Source: Gavia stellata
Lineage: Eukaryota > Chordata > Aves > Gaviiformes > Gaviidae
NCBI RefSeq assembly: GCF_030936135.1
Contig: NC_082596.1
Span: 98,006,449 to 98,070,448, forward strand
Direction of reading: 5' to 3'
Length of the DNA stretch: 64,000 bases
The translations under genes were made by a program, and so were the position numbers. Shown piece by piece: positions 1-11,987 of this stretch; positions within the stretch are counted from its first letter, which is position 1; every line of letters starts with the position of its first letter. The notes beneath the pieces were generated by a model, which ran no database searches, was not told where the DNA came from, and worked only from the letters and a program-made list of their open reading frames with translations.

Positions 1-45
1 CATTAACAATTTTTTTGTGGGTCTATGACTAATGTAGTTATTCCT

Positions 46-172
46 TATAGAATCATTTAGGTTGGAAAAGACCTTTAAGATCATCGAGTCCAACTGTTAA
101 CCTAGGACTGCCAAGTCCACCACTAAACCATGTCCCTAAGTGCCACATCTACACGTCTTTTAGATAACCCCA
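46..172 (-). mobile_element. CR1 LINE fragment, 3' end, reverse orientation
   Basis: The segment reads as the reverse complement of a CR1 3' end: it begins with the complement of the terminal ATTCTAT-like tail, then shows the 'TTGGAAAAGACC...GATCAT...GTCCAAC' block typical of bird CR1, followed by 'CTAAACCATGTCCC'. Similarity fades after about position 172, so this is a short 5'-truncated copy of the usual type. It lies about 100 bases from an oppositely oriented CR1 piece (279-828). Orientation is clear; the inner boundary is approximate. Confidence 0.8.
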
Positions 173-278
173 TGTGCCTGAAACCCACTGAGCTTGCTTA
201 TCAAGATAAGTTCTTAAAGCTGTTGGGAGTTTTTTGTAAAACCACCACTGAGGAATGATATCAGGAGCAGGACTGTAA

Positions 279-828
279 AATGTCCCTGTACTCGGCGCTG
301 GGGAGGCCACACCTTGAATACTGTGTTCAGTTTTGGGCCCCTCACTACAAGAAGGACATTGAGGTGCTGGAGCGTGTCCAGAGAAGGGCGACGAAGCTGG
401 TGAGGGGTCTGGAGCACAGGTCTTATGAGGAGCGGCTGAGGGAACTGGGGTTGTTCAGTCTGCGGAAGAGGAGGCTGAGGGCAGACCTTACCGCTCTCTA
501 CAATTACCTGAAAGGGGGTTGCAGAGAGGTGGGTGTTGGCCTCTTTTCCCAAGTGAGTAGCAACAGGACAAGAGGAAATGGCCTCAAGTTGCGCCAGGGG
601 AGGTTCGGGCTGGATATTAGGAAAAATTTCTTTACTGAGAGAGTGGTGAAGCACTGGAACAGGCTGCCCAGGGAGGTGGTGGAGTCACCGTCACTGGACG
701 TGTTCAAGGAACGTGTGGACGTGGCATTGCGGGACATGGTTTAGTGGGCATGGTGGTGTTGAGCTGATGGTTGGACTTGACGATCTTACAGGTCTTTTCT
801 GACCTTAGTGATTTAGTGATTCTGTGAA
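279..828 (+). mobile_element. CR1 LINE fragment with open C-terminal ORF2 remnant
   Basis: The sequence encodes, from 280 to the stop at 742-744, about 154 residues open in one frame that match the C-terminal end of CR1 ORF2, the part downstream of the reverse transcriptase core. Recognisable blocks are '[14 protein letters not shown]', '[12 protein letters not shown]', 'RELGLFSL', '[14 protein letters not shown]' and '[19 protein letters not shown]'. The 3' end carries the CR1 signature 'TTGGACTTGACGATCTTA' and a GATTCTGTGA tail near 820. The copy lacks the endonuclease and RT catalytic parts, so it is not mobile. The absence of stops over 460 bases suggests a fairly young insertion. It is not a host gene. 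Confidence 0.88.
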
Positions 829-990
829 TGTGACCATTAACTGGTATACAGACTCTACTTCTAAACATTATTAGGCACTAGAAATTAAGTGGAAGATGGC
901 CAGTAAGATATTTTTTCACTTCAAATACTTCAGTAAATTTAAACAGAAATAAAGCAATACTTAATTAAACTTTTTCTGTATTATGTTCAG

Positions 991-1889
991 ATTAAAGATG
1001 TGCCGTCTTTACTGTGTGAAGTCAATACCAAAGCTAGGCTGACATGTCTTGCAGTATGGCTTGACCAAGCTTCAGAAACAAAAGAAATTTCTGATAAAGC
1101 TGCAACATCAGCTCAAGGTAATAGACCTGTGTGTATTTTTGTTAATGTGACTGTGAAATAGAATATACTAAGTGGGAGGTTTTTACTATAGGCATTTGAA
1201 AAAGTTTTGGTATCTTGAAGAACTGGGGATATGACGCTAGCAAGTGATACAGATACCCTTACCAATCTGATAGTGTCTCAAGCCTGCATGTATGTTGGAG
1301 GACATAAGCCTCTTTTCACTTCTATTATAGGAAAGTTTTGTTTTACGTTACTGGAGTAACATACCAAGGAAGGCACTGTGAAGCTTTTGAGACAGATAAG
1401 AAAAGAAAAAAGTTTGATAGAATTGCATGTCTTGTTTTCCGATAAACAAAATGAGGTCTGAGGCCAATGTATTTGGGCAAACTTAGGAAGTCAGGCCCAG
1501 TATTTTTTTTTTGCTTTTGTTTTCCTGAATCGTAATCTATTTACATACTTGATCTTTAGATATTTTCATATCACAGGCAAAACTAGCCTAAATGGCACAT
1601 TCCACTGTAAATGAAAGATCATTTATAACCCCTTTTTTAAAATGAGATACCAGTAAGTCTCTGTGCCATTTTAGACTACAAAGACTGGACATAAATATCA
1701 GTATGAATAATTTCTTGCTTTTTTTCAGCAAATGAAGATGAAAAATCATCAATAGCCAGGAAAAACAAAGTTTGTTGGACTGATAAAAGTGATAAAACAG
1801 CAAAAAGAAAGAGAAAAATTACTCCAGAGAAGCAAAAATTAGAAGCTCCGCTGCAAAAGAAGAAAAAGAAATGGAATAGCTCAGCATGA
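991..1889 (+). CDS. PAK1IP1: PAK1IP1, last two coding exons (3' part of gene)
   Basis: Two exons are visible: 991-1117 and 1729-1889. The first follows a TTATGTTCAG acceptor and ends AAG|GTAATA; it starts in phase 0 and leaves one base, which joins CA of the second exon (after TTTTTTTCAG) to make an alanine codon. The frame then runs to TGA at 1887-1889. The first exon encodes the end of the last WD40 blade (ARLTCLAVWLDQASETKE); the second encodes a Lys/Arg-rich tail ending KKKKKWNSSA. This layout matches PAK1-interacting protein 1, a WD40-repeat protein of about 390 residues that negatively regulates PAK1 and functions in nucleolar 60S ribosome biogenesis. The basic tail fits nucleolar localisation. 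The upstream exons lie outside the window. The neighbour downstream is TMEM14C, as in human. Identity rests on remembered similarity and gene order. Confidence 0.88.
1118..1728 (+). other. PAK1IP1: Last intron of PAK1IP1
   Basis: The intron has a GTAATA donor and a TTTTTTTCAG acceptor preceded by a T-rich tract, and is phase 1. It is AT-rich, and I see no repeat and no snoRNA C/D-box pair in it. Confidence 0.8.
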
Positions 1890-2115
1890 AGGCAGCTACT
1901 TTCTCTTCTGAATAAAAAGTAAATACTGGTGTTGCTGTAGTTTTTATAAGGATTTAAACCTCTGACAGGACATATACCTCTGAACTGATCTGCTGTTGAA
2001 AAGTAATGAATGTTTTTACCCTGATAAATTGACTGATCATTCTGGGAAGTAGCAAAAGAAATGGCAACTTTTCCTAACTGAGCGAGGCAAAAATAAATAC
2101 CTAATATGTAATGTC
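1890..2115 (+). other. PAK1IP1: PAK1IP1 3' UTR (predicted)
   Basis: The region follows the TGA stop. Two AATAAA hexamers are present, at 1911-1916 and 2092-2097. The second gives a more typical UTR length, because the first lies only about 20 bases after the stop. The true end cannot be told without transcript data. Confidence 0.45.
2092..2097 (+). terminator. PAK1IP1: Candidate poly(A) signal of PAK1IP1
   Basis: This is a canonical AATAAA about 200 bases after the PAK1IP1 stop. An alternative AATAAA lies at 1911-1916. The following sequence is T-rich, as expected of a downstream element. Confidence 0.4.
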
Positions 2116-5100
2116 TATATTTTTCTATTAACAATAGCATACACTTTTTAACTGGCTCCAGAAAAGCTGCATCTGTCTCAGTTACATTTTTGTGTCACTT
2201 AAATGCATATTAAAAATACATATGCTTTTTCATTTTAGTGTTGGAAAAGTTACTGTTCATTTGACCTGAAATATGATCTGACTTTGTCATGCATTACTTT
2301 TCCTACTGTAAGAAGGAACATGTTAGAATTACTTAAAATGTGATGATCACATTCCAGTCATACATTCACAGAAAATCATACTTTCTAGTTCTTGACATGC
2401 GGTTATACATAGAATTTATAAGCAAAATGTTTGGGTTTTTTACCGTGTCCATACTTCATGCATTTAATTTTTTTTAAAATCTTTGCACCCATGGTTCACA
2501 TGATTGAAATCTTTTGTTCAGAATATGATACATATTTTTAGGTGGAAGAGTTTATATCAATAAGGTTTTACCTTCTCTTCCCCCTTCCCATAGTATTTTT
2601 TCAAGTCCTGGATCTGAGCTGTATTGTTAAAAAAAAAAATTATCTAACGTTTGCAATGTTTGCCATGCTGATAAAATGTCACCCATCTGTTTTGCACTTA
2701 AACAAAAAGTGAATTCCTGACCTTCTCAGTCAGTGGGAACAGGATTTTATCCTAAGTCTTATTACAAATACACAGTGCAAAAAACAAAGTTGAGCTGGAG
2801 AGAACAAGGTCAAATAGCTGTACTAAATGTTCTCTTTATTTCTTTTAAAGTAAGGCATTTTACTGTTGTTTTCTGCACTACCAGAGTAGTCATTATTTCT
2901 TCTGTTTTCAAAGAGTAATTGGAATTATGCTTTATTCTGATTCACTTTCGTAGTAATCTGTTCCTCCTTATTTGTGTAGCAAGAGAAAAGGTAGAGAAGA
3001 TCAGAAAAAAGATTGAGCCAAATCTGGAGACAGGAATGCAGGCTCTCTCAGGCATGTAAAATAGGATATAACTCCAGCTCATCTCTGTGTGTGCTCTGAC
3101 ACTGAAAGAAAGTGAGCATCATCGGTGCTGTTACGAGATTGTTCATGTGGCAGTGGCAGTATTCTCTCTGAGGGTGGGTGTCTGTATTTATCTACTATAA
3201 CTGTTTCCCTTCTATAGATAAATGGGCACAACCCCTTGCCTGAATATTCAGTATAGTTGATTTATATGAACTTAGTTTATTTCAACATTAAAGCGATTTT
3301 AATTGTACTTTAGTTTGAACTTACACGGCTTTTCATTTTAATAATACCCTGAATGTGTGTGTACACAAACACAGGCAAATAATACAGGACTTAAAACGGT
3401 TTGTAGACTTGGCAGGAAAGGTACCAAATCAGATTTTTAATGGATAACAAGGTTCCTGTAGTAAATATAGGACTTACAAAGTATAAGCTTAAATAAGAGA
3501 ATTGTGTAAAGCATTTTCATTTGTAAAGTGTTACGTGTATTTTATAGTGCTTAACGGATGTCTGTTCTTGACAAAATGGCTGCCACTACTAAAACGGTTT
3601 TTATTGTTTGAATTTTTAACTACGTGACCTCATGGACATGGACTTCACAATTACAGAAGCAAGCTCTCATGAGCACCAGGAAAAATCCAGTCTGCACATA
3701 ATTTTAAGAATTAAAAAGTATTAAGAATTAAAAAGTAAAAATTCCACAGAATTTTGGTTCTAAGGTTTAGACTTACAAGTATTAGACATTTGTAAAAATC
3801 TAAACTCCCTGTGAAGGAACAAAGAATTATGCATCTCATGAGACTCGAAACAATTTGTGAACTGGAGAAAAGAGAAGACAAGTCCTAACAGCTTTTAAGG
3901 TGAAATACAGAAACAGTCCTGAGAGGAGAACTCTTATTTTCTACACTTTGAGTGAATGCTCAGCTACTAACCAGTACTTGGCAAATTTTTGCTTATTTTC
4001 CTTGTGCATGTGCTCCTTTACAGGGCATTTTCCATTCTAGTTTTCAGGGAACTCCCTTAGGGGAGGCAGCAGTGCAGGGAGAGAGGAGATGTCAGCGGTG
4101 AGAAAGCTCTTCCTGTGTCAGAAAGGGTGAGCGTGCATGATGCTGGTAGAGTAGATGGGGCCATGGCTGCAAGCAACAACAGCCTGGTGAGGAGCACCTC
4201 AGCTGAGCCTCAGGTGAGTTCAGCAGCTGTGGAGTTCTTCCAGTTTTTTTGCTTCTCCTCTTGAGGAACCCCGGAGCTGGATTACAAAGCAGAGCCCAGT
4301 GAAACTTGAAAGTCATAGCCATTACACAGCTTCAACAGAAAAGGGAACCCTATCCAGTACAGCTTACATCTGTGTTGGTTGTGGCACTTTGCAGGGAGAT
4401 AGGTGATCTCTATTTAAACCACATAGGCCAACAAGGGAATTAAACCACTCTCCACTTTCTGAACATTAGGCTAATTCATAAAGATGGGAAAATCTGAAAT
4501 GCAACTGGAGAACACTGCATTTTGTAGAAAGCACAGGCCTCCGATGTTTAGTGCCTTCTGTTGTGGAGAGGTGCTGAAGCCCCTCAGCTCAGGGACCCGG
4601 AGGAGTGCTCTTTCTTTCTATACGGTTAAATGTCCATGGGAGGTAAGTGCATAGCCAACTGGAATAAATCACACCGCTCCATTTACGTGAAGAAAGCCAG
4701 TTTCAGCACTTGAAAAAAGAAAGAGTTTATCTTGGTAGACAGTTACAAATATCTACGTTTTTTCCAGATTAAAAAGAATGTGAAGTATTTTCTTTACAAG
4801 ATGTTTTCCATCTCCCACCACTGCATAACTTCTACAGCAGAAGACTCCTTTTTCTGTTGCACTGGCTGTGCTTCTAATTTGAAGGTGATAGAAATCCTCT
4901 ACATCTTCCCTAAAAGGGCTATACTGAAATAGCTGATCAAAGCTAGAAGCAGCTCGTAGGCTGCCCAGAGCTGTAGCTCATGCCACACCAAAACCCAGCC
5001 CCAAATTCTCACCTGTACCACGTACCCCCACTTCTGGTACGGGACTAGGATGGATTGGGTGCACAGGAATGCAGTCGTGAGGGAGCTTTGCCCCTCACCG

Positions 5101-5129
5101 AACAAGCGCACAAAACCTCGCCTGCACCC
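2116..5129. other. PAK1IP1-TMEM14C intergenic region
   Basis: About 3 kb of mostly AT-rich sequence contains no exon-like reading frame that I recognise. A 17-base direct repeat (TTAAGAATTAAAAAGTA) occurs twice near 3713-3740. Local GC rises towards the TMEM14C CpG island at the right end. Confidence 0.6.
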
Positions 5130-5480
5130 AGGTATCTCCTCAGCGGAGGCGCCCGGGCATCCTCAACCACCCCCCGCCGGGGCCGGGGGAGTTCCCCGCA
5201 GCTGTGCCTTCTCCTCGGCACCCCCAGGCTGCGGGACGCACCCTACCCTGCCTGTTGTGCTCCTTTTGTTTGGGTTTTCCTTCCCCCTTCCCTGAGAAGG
5301 GGCGGAAAAGGGAAGCTTTGGGCGGTGCGTTGCTCCCTCGCCTCCCCTTCCGCAGCCTGCTCCGCCCCGCGCCGCTGTGGAGCGGGGCCGCCGGGCAGGT
5401 GAGCGCCGCCCGCGTTCCCCCTGCGGCGGGGCTGACCCCAGAGTCCGCCTCGCCGCCCCCAGCGCTGCCTTCCCAGCAAA
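5130..5480 (+). promoter_or_regulatory. TMEM14C: TMEM14C CpG-island promoter
   Basis: GC and CpG density rise sharply here against AT-rich flanks. A GC-box core (GGGGCGG) lies near 5299 and another GGCGG motif near 5331. No convincing TATA box is visible, fitting a dispersed housekeeping-type start. The first-exon donor (5399) is inside the island, so transcription probably starts between about 5200 and 5380. Confidence 0.7.
5300..5398 (+). other. TMEM14C: TMEM14C exon 1, non-coding (5' UTR, start approximate)
   Basis: A strong donor CAG|GTGAGC at 5398/5399 inside the CpG island is followed 227 bases later by the acceptor of the first coding exon (TCTTCCAG at 5618-5625). This predicts an untranslated first exon ending at 5398. 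The 5' boundary is a guess. Confidence 0.5.
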
Positions 5481-5633
5481 TGGGGTTTCATCTCTTGCAC
5501 TCGGTTTGGGGCTTAGGCTTTAGGCAGGCCTTGCTCGTGGGAAAGCCCCCCGCGGCAAAATGCGATTTCCCCCCCCCCAAAAAAAAATTAAGAGATACCG
5601 ACCCTCACCCCAATTTCTCTTCCAGCGCTCAGC

Positions 5634-8600
5634 ATGGCAGTGGACTGGCTCGGCTTTGGCTACGCCGCCCTGGTGGCATCCGGAGGGCTCATGGGCTATG
5701 CAAAAGCAGGTACGGTGCGGGAAGGCGCTGGTATCCCCTTCGCTCCCCCCCGCCCCCCAGTAACCGTCTGTGAACTGGGCGGCTTTTTACGAAAGCCTCC
5801 TATCTCGAAGGTCCCGCAGATGTAAGGTTTATCAGTTTGTGCCATGTGCTGATCGCTTGCTGCTGCTGGGGTGGGGTGCTTTTTGGGTTGAGCTGGTGCT
5901 TTGGGCTGATAAACCCACAATCTGCTTTCTGGGGGGTGCTGGTACCCTCCCTCTGCTTTGTGCTCTTTGGGTGAACTGAGTAAGTTTGCTTCAGAAAGGC
6001 TTCTTCCCTGCTATTTTAAATATAAGTATTCTACAAGTGTTCTGTATCTTCAAATGACATAAATCACCATTTTTTTCCTTAGAGTTTTATTTTCATTTTA
6101 ATGTTTGATGGTAACAGTATACTGGAAGCTGCAGAGAATTTTCAGAAGGATCCTCTCTCGGAGTAGAGCTGAACAATTCAAATCAGTCCTTAAGCTTGTT
6201 CCTTTTCTGGGCTCTGCATCATAAGTTTACCCTCTGACCTACTGCTTTCATTTCCTGACCTTTGTCTGAGTTTGCATTCCTCCGGACAGAACTGTGGCTT
6301 CATCCGTGCTGCAATACTCTCTCTTTCAGCTTTGAAAATCCCTAAGCCATCTCAGTGCTTGCGATAGGAAGGTGCGCTGCTGAAGTCAGTAAGAATCTTA
6401 ACCAGTGCATTTGACTACACAGATGCTAATGCCTATTCCACTCTGCTTTCTCTTGGCTTGATTTATCCTTCGGGCTGTGAGTGATGTTTAGGGCAGGAAG
6501 GACAATACTGAGAACTTGAGTAACTAATTGCATCTGTATTTCTCTGAGGCCATTACGAAATGGTAGGTGTCTTTTTTATCCTCTGTTCCCAGATGGGAGG
6601 ACATGGTCATGCTGGGGCAAGGGAATCCAGGACACAGGATTTTTGAAGGGGGAACAGGAACTTGCATGGTGACTTGCAGGGAGGAAAAAAAAAGCTATTG
6701 TATCCCTACTAATAACTTGGAGAAACCAAAAGAAAATGGAACTTTAAACCATAGAGCTAAGATGGTGATCTGTTCTTTTATGACCGGGTCTGTGTACCCA
6801 CACAGACAGAGGTTAGCAGTAAGGTGCCTTGGGAAGCATATAAGAACAGGGCAAGCAAGAGCAATCAATTGATTGATTTTTCTCTCTTCATTTAGTAAGA
6901 TCTCTGGGTCACAGTGTTTTGAGACTCAGGCACTTCCTGAGCCAGAGGTGGTATGGTTTTCCTAGTAAGTGTATGTGTCATAGCTGCTTAAACTATGCCT
7001 TGAGGTAAAATTCAAGGATATGATGGCCATCTGTGGGCTCCCAGGCTTGTGCAAGAAGTTGTAGCTACCGCATGTTGGTTGCTAAACTGTATTCTGTCCA
7101 GAGCAGCCGGTTACTAGGATGTGCATCTTTTCCTTGCACATGCACGCGTATCTGGTGCTTTCTATCATCTTTATCTCTTGCTTTTTATACCAAAAGCAGG
7201 ATCTGAAGCAATGTTACAGCTGCCTTATTGATGACTGAAAAATGATTACTTTCTGGTAGCAATACGTGATCCTCCTCTAACATTGAGAGGAGATCTTTTA
7301 TCAGCTTAGCTTTGCAATCTCAAGGCCTTTAAAGGTGACGTGAAAAATGGAGTATAGAAAAAACCACCCTCACTAGCATTGAATGAAGGGTTAAATCACT
7401 GACGGTCCCTGGCTGAGACCCTACTGTGATACATAAAAGCTTTACTTGCATAGTTTTAGTTATTTGCTGAGCAGAGTTGATAATAGGATGTTTCAAGACG
7501 TGTAACTCCCTTCCTGACAAGATCAAATGGGCCTTGAGGTAGCTCATTATGCCTCCTGAGTACATCATTGATAACAGGGACTCGGGACATTTGTGTCAAG
7601 ATAAGTGCCAAAGAACTAGTTTAAACTGACCCTTTTGTAACATTCGAGGCCAAAGGATGGATGAGCCAATTCCATGACCTTGTATGGACAAAGGAAGCCC
7701 GAAGTTCAACTAGCGGACAGTGTGAGGAAGACTATGAACGACCACCGGAGGGTAAAAAGACCCTAACCCTAATTTTACTGCGCATGCTTGGACTATGCAA
7801 ATGAATTCCGGGAACTCATCCACATAAGACCGCCGTTTTTAGAATTCTGATTGTATGATTGTATGATTTTTCTGTATATGAACTGAGGTGCTTTGCTAAC
7901 CCGTTGGAGCACTTGTGGTGGACAAATCCCCAGTACTGCCCAGCGCTGTATTAAAGAATGCTTGCTTAATAACAAATTAGTTGTTATTGAGTTACTCATC
8001 TCGGAAAACCGTCCCGATCGCGGGCTCGGTACCGACTTTGTTGTTTCAGCATTAAGTCCTGAATTCTCCATTAACCTTATTCAGGGCATTCACCACTCAC
8101 AGTGGTTATGCCACTTCATTACTTGATGTAATCTAGAAATCACCGATTTGGCTGTGGTATCCTTTATCTTCTGGTAGCTTGGGATTATCATTTATACTCA
8201 GGACTTGATCCAAAGTTTAGGCCAGTCCAGGGAACCTTTTTCCAAAGTCTGCAGTTACCTTTGGATCATATCTCAGGTGTACTTAAGAGATATGACCTCT
8301 CTTATTCAACTCTGCTCTCTCCTTTGGCTACTTTTTTCTTTGTCTGCATGCCCTCCTGCCCAGTTCAGGACACATGTCCTTTTTCTGATCTTAAACCATT
8401 ACTATTTAATCCATCTACTTTACTGCTTCTCAAGAAATTCTGATATTACTGTGTTGAAAAAACATGCTTCAGTTTACACAAAGAAAACACCAATTCTTTT
8501 GCTTTTCTTGCTGTTCTTTCCATCGTAAATGTATTAATGGCTTTGCTGTTAAATAATTAAATACTAAAGCTATTTGTGTCTTATGCAGGAGTATTTGAAC

Positions 8601-11600
8601 GTGTTTCTTGGTGCAGATCAGCGTGGTCTTAATATCTTAAAAGATAAAAAACCTCTCAAATCTGCTTTATAACAATGAATGCCCATCTTTTCTTTGTCAT
8701 TGTTGGTGTTTCACAAAACAGAGAAGCTGATGAGTAAGTTTATTTCTGAGCTTCTAATAAATGCATTATCTTTTATTTATTCAGGTAGTGTCCCATCGCT
8801 AGCTGCTGGCCTTTTCTTTGGGAGTTTGGCTGGACTGGGTGCCTATCAGCTCTCACAGAATCCAAATAATGTTTGGATTTCTCTGAGTAAGTCGTTTACA
8901 ATTTTAATTAGAAGGGATTATACTTACCCTAAAATAACTGGATACTTAAAATGAGTTCCTAAAAGTCTTTGCAGAAGAGTTAAACTGATGGCGTTATAAA
9001 TCTAGTTTTGGTCCAATCTTTAAACTTGTGTTTTAGTGAAAAATCTCCATTAGTGGCCAAACTCCACTGCTCTCGCTGGAATGGGAACTGTTAGCATTAC
9101 TTAATTATTTTTTAAAAGAATGTATTGAAAATGCATATTAAAAACTGTTTGTCTCAGTGTGTCTTACTCAGTGATTTCTCACTACATTCCTGCATCCCTT
9201 TTGCAAGAAGTATAAAGTGCTTTGGGTGGTAGTTCAAACTTACATTTTTGTTCCTTTTCTACAACAGGAGAGGAAAATATCTGTTATTTGTCATTAGAGT
9301 TTGTCTTCTGAACATCAAAAACCCTACAGATTGTGAAGGAAAATGTGTGCTAGGATAAAGTGAAACTTACGCGGTTTAAAAAAAATAATCAAACCAAATA
9401 CCATTATTTCACATCCTTCAGGAAAAAAAAAATCAAATAAGAATTTTATGTTTAAAAACTTGTATGTAGTATGGTGTGAATCTCCAAAATGCAATTTTTG
9501 TCTTTCTGCCATTTACCATCTAGAGCTCAGGGTTGCGATCAAGTTAGGACGGTTATCACTTATCACTTCAACCTGTGCGTGCCTAAAGCTTATGCCAGTT
9601 GCAGAATAACATGACTTGAACTTTTTGCGTTCTCTAATAAGTTAGGGTACCTTGCAATTGAAGTGGGCTGAGCAAATATATGTAGATAATTCCTGCAGCT
9701 CAGCTGACGCCTGACACTTGCTAGGCTGCTGTATCTCAGATACCTGTAAGCGTGTGTTTTATGTAATCCTTTGGCTGCTGTCTGTTAGTAGTATCCTCTC
9801 CTCTCCTGATCTCTAGAAGACATCAGTGCATGACAGTCCTCTAGCACGAGCCGTGTTCCAGTCCCCAGGCTTGGCTGAATTGGTGACTGCCACCATGCCC
9901 CATGTCTCGTACTGGTGTGTTTGAGGGGTCATAGTGCAAGGGAAGTGCTAGTAAATGGATGTCTGACCTCTGTGTGTCCTCTTTTTGGCTGGATCCTACT
10001 TTCAGCATCCTGCAGGAGGCTGGAGCCTTTCAGGAAGCGTGATTCCCCTGCCCAGAGCCCCAGCAGGTTATTTTATTATCGCTGAAAATGGCAGACTGTC
10101 ATTGGCTTATTTTTATATATGACAAATACATGGAATTAGAAAGGTGTTGCATGCCTGGGGAAATTACAGAGAAGCGAGCTTCAGTAATGCAGTTTATTCT
10201 TCCTTCTTCTCAAACTGGAGCTTCCCTTCTCCCTGACTTTGAGAAGGTAACTACGGAGAGTCACTGCTTAGTCAGTGCTTAGAGAGCTGCCACTGACTCC
10301 AGCATTTGTTCACTGAAGCGGTGACATAGCATCTAGCTCTTTGATATGTTGAAGCCAGAAGTGAAAGGGAGAGCCCAGCGTTTCTCTCCACTTCAGTATT
10401 GTCTACAGTGCAGTCCACTTCCACATCTACTGGATAGGTCAAAAGCTGTGCATGTTCAAGCCGAAGTAGCTGGAATAAACTGCAAATACAGCAAGCTTAA
10501 CATGAGTGAAACAAAGTGTTTTCCCAAATGTGAGAGACAGATACATTCCTGTAATTCAGTAGCATATGGAGTCTTTTCCTCCTCCTTTTCATGCTTTAAA
10601 GTTTTTGGAGAAGGTGTGTTCTACTGTTGTCTTAGACAAAATTACGTTTAGTGAGGTGTGCATATTTTGAAGGCTGGCTACTGATTAGAACTTGAGGTAT
10701 TTGAATACTGAAGTATTTTAGTTCTTTCTTGTGTATTAGACTGTGGTCCCAGTCTTTTACGTATCTACTTATATGAGACTGTTAGATGTCAAGGTCAATA
10801 TTTAGGGTGGTGGTAGGGAGCAAGGATGGCTAGGATTGAAGATGAGCTGGGTCCTGCAGGACCAGCCATCACATAGAAGCAGTGGTAGAGGATAAGAGTA
10901 GCTGGAACAGCATGTTAATGTGTAGCTGTTACCACTGGGTAGCAGACGCATGCTAAAGCTAAGGATTTAATCAGTATGTTTTTCCATATGGATTTCTTAG
11001 TATTCCATCTTTCTTTGAGATACAGTGTTCCGGGGTTTAGCCTTTCTATTTCTCTGGCTCAGTGAAACTACCTGGCTCCTGTCTCTATGTCAAGTGGTCA
11101 GGGTGGATAGCTTTAACTCTCTGATCTTGGTGGAAGGTGGTGCAGGGCTGAAATGGATTGGTAATGCTTAGCACTTACATAGCACACTGCCCTTCTGAAG
11201 TCTTTTGCAAACATAGATTAGTTAATTCTCAGAATGTTACTACAAGTTAGACATGAAAATGCTCTCTCCCTTTTACAAGAAGTGGGGGAATTATGCACAC
11301 AGGTTTAGTGATTTGCCTGTGCACAGGGAAGGAGTGAGTTCCAGAGCACTGTAGCATAGATTATTTCCAAAGAAGCACATTTTGACAAAGAAATTTGAGG
11401 AGTGTGTGCAGAAGCATATGGAGTGCACTGTCTGCTAGAACTTGATTTAGAATATTTATGCTTCACATACTAAGGCATTCCAAAGTTTACACAATGTATT
11501 CACTTTTTGTACATGTGAAATAACCCTGTTTCACTTTTTTTACTTGATGCTACTACTTCTCTCTGTTCTGTTAGTTTTGACCTGTAGCATCTCTCTCACA

Positions 11601-11987
11601 CACATGTGTCTCTGCTGACTGGACTGTGTAATCTCTCATTTAAGTTACATCTGGAACACTGACTGCTGTCATGGGAACAAGATTTTACAACTCTGGAAAA
11701 TTCATGCCTGCAGGTCTAATTGCTGGTGTCAGGTACAACACGGTATACTTTTTCTTTTCCTTTTAACCTCCTATGTGTGATTTCTTATTTGCTTAACTAA
11801 ACTGAGATGGAGTGAATCATATTTTGTGTATCTTTCTTGTTTCTGTGCACCAGTTACATGGAAAGTATTTGAAAATGAGTTGACAAATTATTCTTATTGT
11901 TATTTAATTCTGTTTTTCCCCATATACAGTTTGCTAATGGTTGGAAGATTAGCACTGAAGATGGTGGAAAAGCCACACGATAAGTAA
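5634..11987 (+). CDS. TMEM14C: TMEM14C, transmembrane protein 14C (four coding exons, complete)
   Basis: Coding exons are 5634-5709, 8785-8886, 11645-11732 and 11930-11987, joined through GT-AG introns in phases 1, 1 and 2, with TAA at 11985-11987. The product is 107 residues; human TMEM14C is about 112 and begins slightly differently. The start sits in a good Kozak context (AGCATGG), 8 bases into its exon. Hydrophobic helices are at about residues 8-25, 30-48, 62-77 and 80-98, with family motifs [28 protein letters not shown] and [10 protein letters not shown], and a short charged tail KMVEKPHDK. The family is UPF0136/TMEM14. TMEM14C is an inner mitochondrial membrane protein needed in erythroid cells for protoporphyrinogen IX handling in haem synthesis. 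The motif wording fits TMEM14C better than TMEM14A. Confidence 0.92.
5710..8784 (+). other. TMEM14C: TMEM14C intron after first coding exon
   Basis: The intron is about 3.1 kb, phase 1, with donor CAG|GTACGG and acceptor TTTATTCAG. Its only recognisable content is a putative solo retroviral LTR near 7592-8048. The rest looks like unremarkable AT-rich intron. Confidence 0.8.
7592..8048 (+). mobile_element. Putative solo endogenous-retrovirus LTR
   Basis: The block is compositionally unlike its intron, with several CpGs (CGGGCTCGGTACCGAC near 8022). It begins with TGTGTC and ends TTGTTTCA, fitting TG...CA LTR ends. A candidate ATTAAA polyadenylation signal at 7950-7955 is followed by AATAA at about 7968. 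There is no gag-pol sequence beside it, so it would be a solo LTR. I could not find a convincing target-site duplication, and the right end could extend to about 8100. If real, it lies in sense orientation in the TMEM14C intron. I do not recognise the family. Confidence 0.5.
8887..11644 (+). other. TMEM14C: TMEM14C intron 3
   Basis: The intron is about 2.8 kb with donor GTAAGT and acceptor ATTTAAG. It contains an ancient SINE-like relic near 11161-11345. No other exon-like sequence is seen. Confidence 0.75.
11161..11345 (-). repeat. Ancient MIR/L2-type relic
   Basis: Reading + to -, the segment has the block order expected of a reverse-oriented MIR/L2-like tail: 'TTAGCACTTACATAGCAC', then 'TTTGCAAACAT', then 'CTTTTACAAGAAGTGGGGGAA', and finally 'TTTAGTGATTTGCC' before a GAGTTCC-like end. 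It is highly diverged, consistent with an insertion predating birds. Family assignment is from remembered consensus wording. Confidence 0.45.

Noticed and set aside
280-744. Possible host gene encoding a 154-residue basic protein
   Set aside because: The translation is the C-terminal end of CR1 ORF2; it is a repeat fragment.
1676-2140. 154-codon - strand frame over the PAK1IP1 last exon
   Set aside because: It is the antisense of a recognised lysine-rich exon (AAA/AAG reads as Phe/Leu).
7760-7772. ACCCTAACCCTAA resembling interstitial telomere repeat
   Set aside because: Only about two units, likely chance or part of the LTR-like block.
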